This document shows, in pieces, positions 5,921 to 6,153 of a stretch of DNA of 6,153 bases. Origin of the DNA: Bacillota bacterium (GTDB taxonomy: Bacteria > Bacillota > Dethiobacteria > SKNC01); contig SKLX01000217.1 of the NCBI GenBank assembly GCA_007121375.1, positions 1 to 6,153 of the forward strand, read 5' to 3'. Position 1 is the stretch's first letter. Every line of letters begins with the position of its first letter. Under the pieces are notes generated by a model. It saw only the letters and a program-made list of their open reading frames with translations, was not told the origin of the DNA and did not search any database. Both the position numbers and the translations under genes were made by a program.

Positions 5921-6153
5921 ATGGAATATTTACCCTTGCAGGAGATTGCAAGAAAAGCTGAGTTAAAGGATGAGGTGGCTACTGAATATTTAAAGCTTTA
6001 CTCAGAAATAATAAACTGTCAAAAATCCGAAGGATTGATCCTTTATGCTGAGGATTCAATAAAAACTATAAAAAAAATAGATAAACTAAAGAAAAATGGT
6101 TTGACAAAGGACCAAATTATTAAGATCCTAAACAAAGAAAATTCTTTACCCTG
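5921..6153 (+). CDS. MerR-like HTH transcriptional regulator, N-terminal part (runs off the window)
   Basis: The reading frame is open from ATG to the window end (77 codons plus two bases), so the C-terminus is missing. It starts after GGAGGG (5911-5916) at 4 bp. Residues 4-70 resemble the MerR-type winged-helix layout: a first helix pair (LPLQEIARKAEL...), a wing-like segment ending in LILYAEDSIKTIKKI that corresponds to the usual 'RLYSEEDLERLRFI' region, then a helix with LKKNGLTKDQIIKIL, equivalent to the common 'LRELGLSLEEIRELL'. The first recognition helix is atypical and lacks the common TIRYYE motif. The ligand-binding part cannot be seen; Cys33 is the only cysteine. The gene is more A-rich than the operon. 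Being divergent from the CODH operon across a shared region, it is a natural candidate regulator of it (inference). The DNA-binding assignment is by pattern only. Confidence 0.65.
   Translation, partial: MEYLPLQEIARKAELKDEVATEYLKLYSEIINCQKSEGLILYAEDSIKTIKKIDKLKKNGLTKDQIIKILNKENSLP

Overview
The window carries one compact, apparently complete catabolic operon on the minus strand, plus the start of a divergent regulator on the plus strand. In transcription order (right to left) the operon encodes: a four-cluster ferredoxin-like protein (CooF type); a NuoE/HydC-like [2Fe-2S] subunit; a NuoF/HydB-like FMN/NAD(H) subunit; a short NuoG-N/HydA-like iron-sulfur subunit with no hydrogenase domain; and a Ni,Fe carbon monoxide dehydrogenase (CooS) with all its metal ligands. 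The five genes are separated by 10-30 bp or overlap, and a strong intrinsic terminator follows cooS at the left edge. All products look soluble and cytoplasmic; I see no signal peptides or membrane segments.

The organism is most likely an anaerobic Gram-positive bacterium of the Clostridia type (Bacillota). The reasons are strong AGGAGG-type ribosome binding sites, moderately low GC with very AT-rich intergenic DNA, an oxygen-sensitive CODH that recalls Carboxydothermus CODH-II, and HydB-type flavoprotein architecture. I cannot name a genus.

Layout: 1-26 terminator; 55-1968 cooS; 1989-2771 NuoG/HydA-like electron-transfer subunit; 2782-4635 nuoF/hydB-like; 4610-5089 nuoE/hydC-like; 5120-5626 cooF-like (GTG start); 5627-5920 a 294-bp AT-rich divergent regulatory region with palindromes and a very good sigma-A-type promoter for the plus-strand gene; 5921 to the window end, the N-terminal 77 codons of a MerR-like DNA-binding protein.

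How the parts may work together (inference): CooS oxidises CO to CO2. Electrons leave through its B and D clusters to the CooF-like protein, then pass through the iron-sulfur wires of the NuoG/HydA-like subunit to the FMN of the NuoF/HydB-like subunit, where NAD(P)+ is reduced. The NuoE/HydC-like subunit completes the flavin module. Because the flavoprotein has the same cluster set as HydABC-type electron-bifurcating hydrogenases (N-terminal [2Fe-2S], FMN, N3-type [4Fe-4S] and a C-terminal 2x[4Fe-4S] domain), the complex could couple CO/CO2 to NAD(H) alone or to NAD(H) and ferredoxin together. No acetyl-CoA synthase, energy-converting hydrogenase, CooA or CooC gene is present in the window, so this looks like a soluble CO:NAD(P) (with or without ferredoxin) oxidoreductase cassette and not the classical CO-to-H2 or CODH/ACS arrangement.
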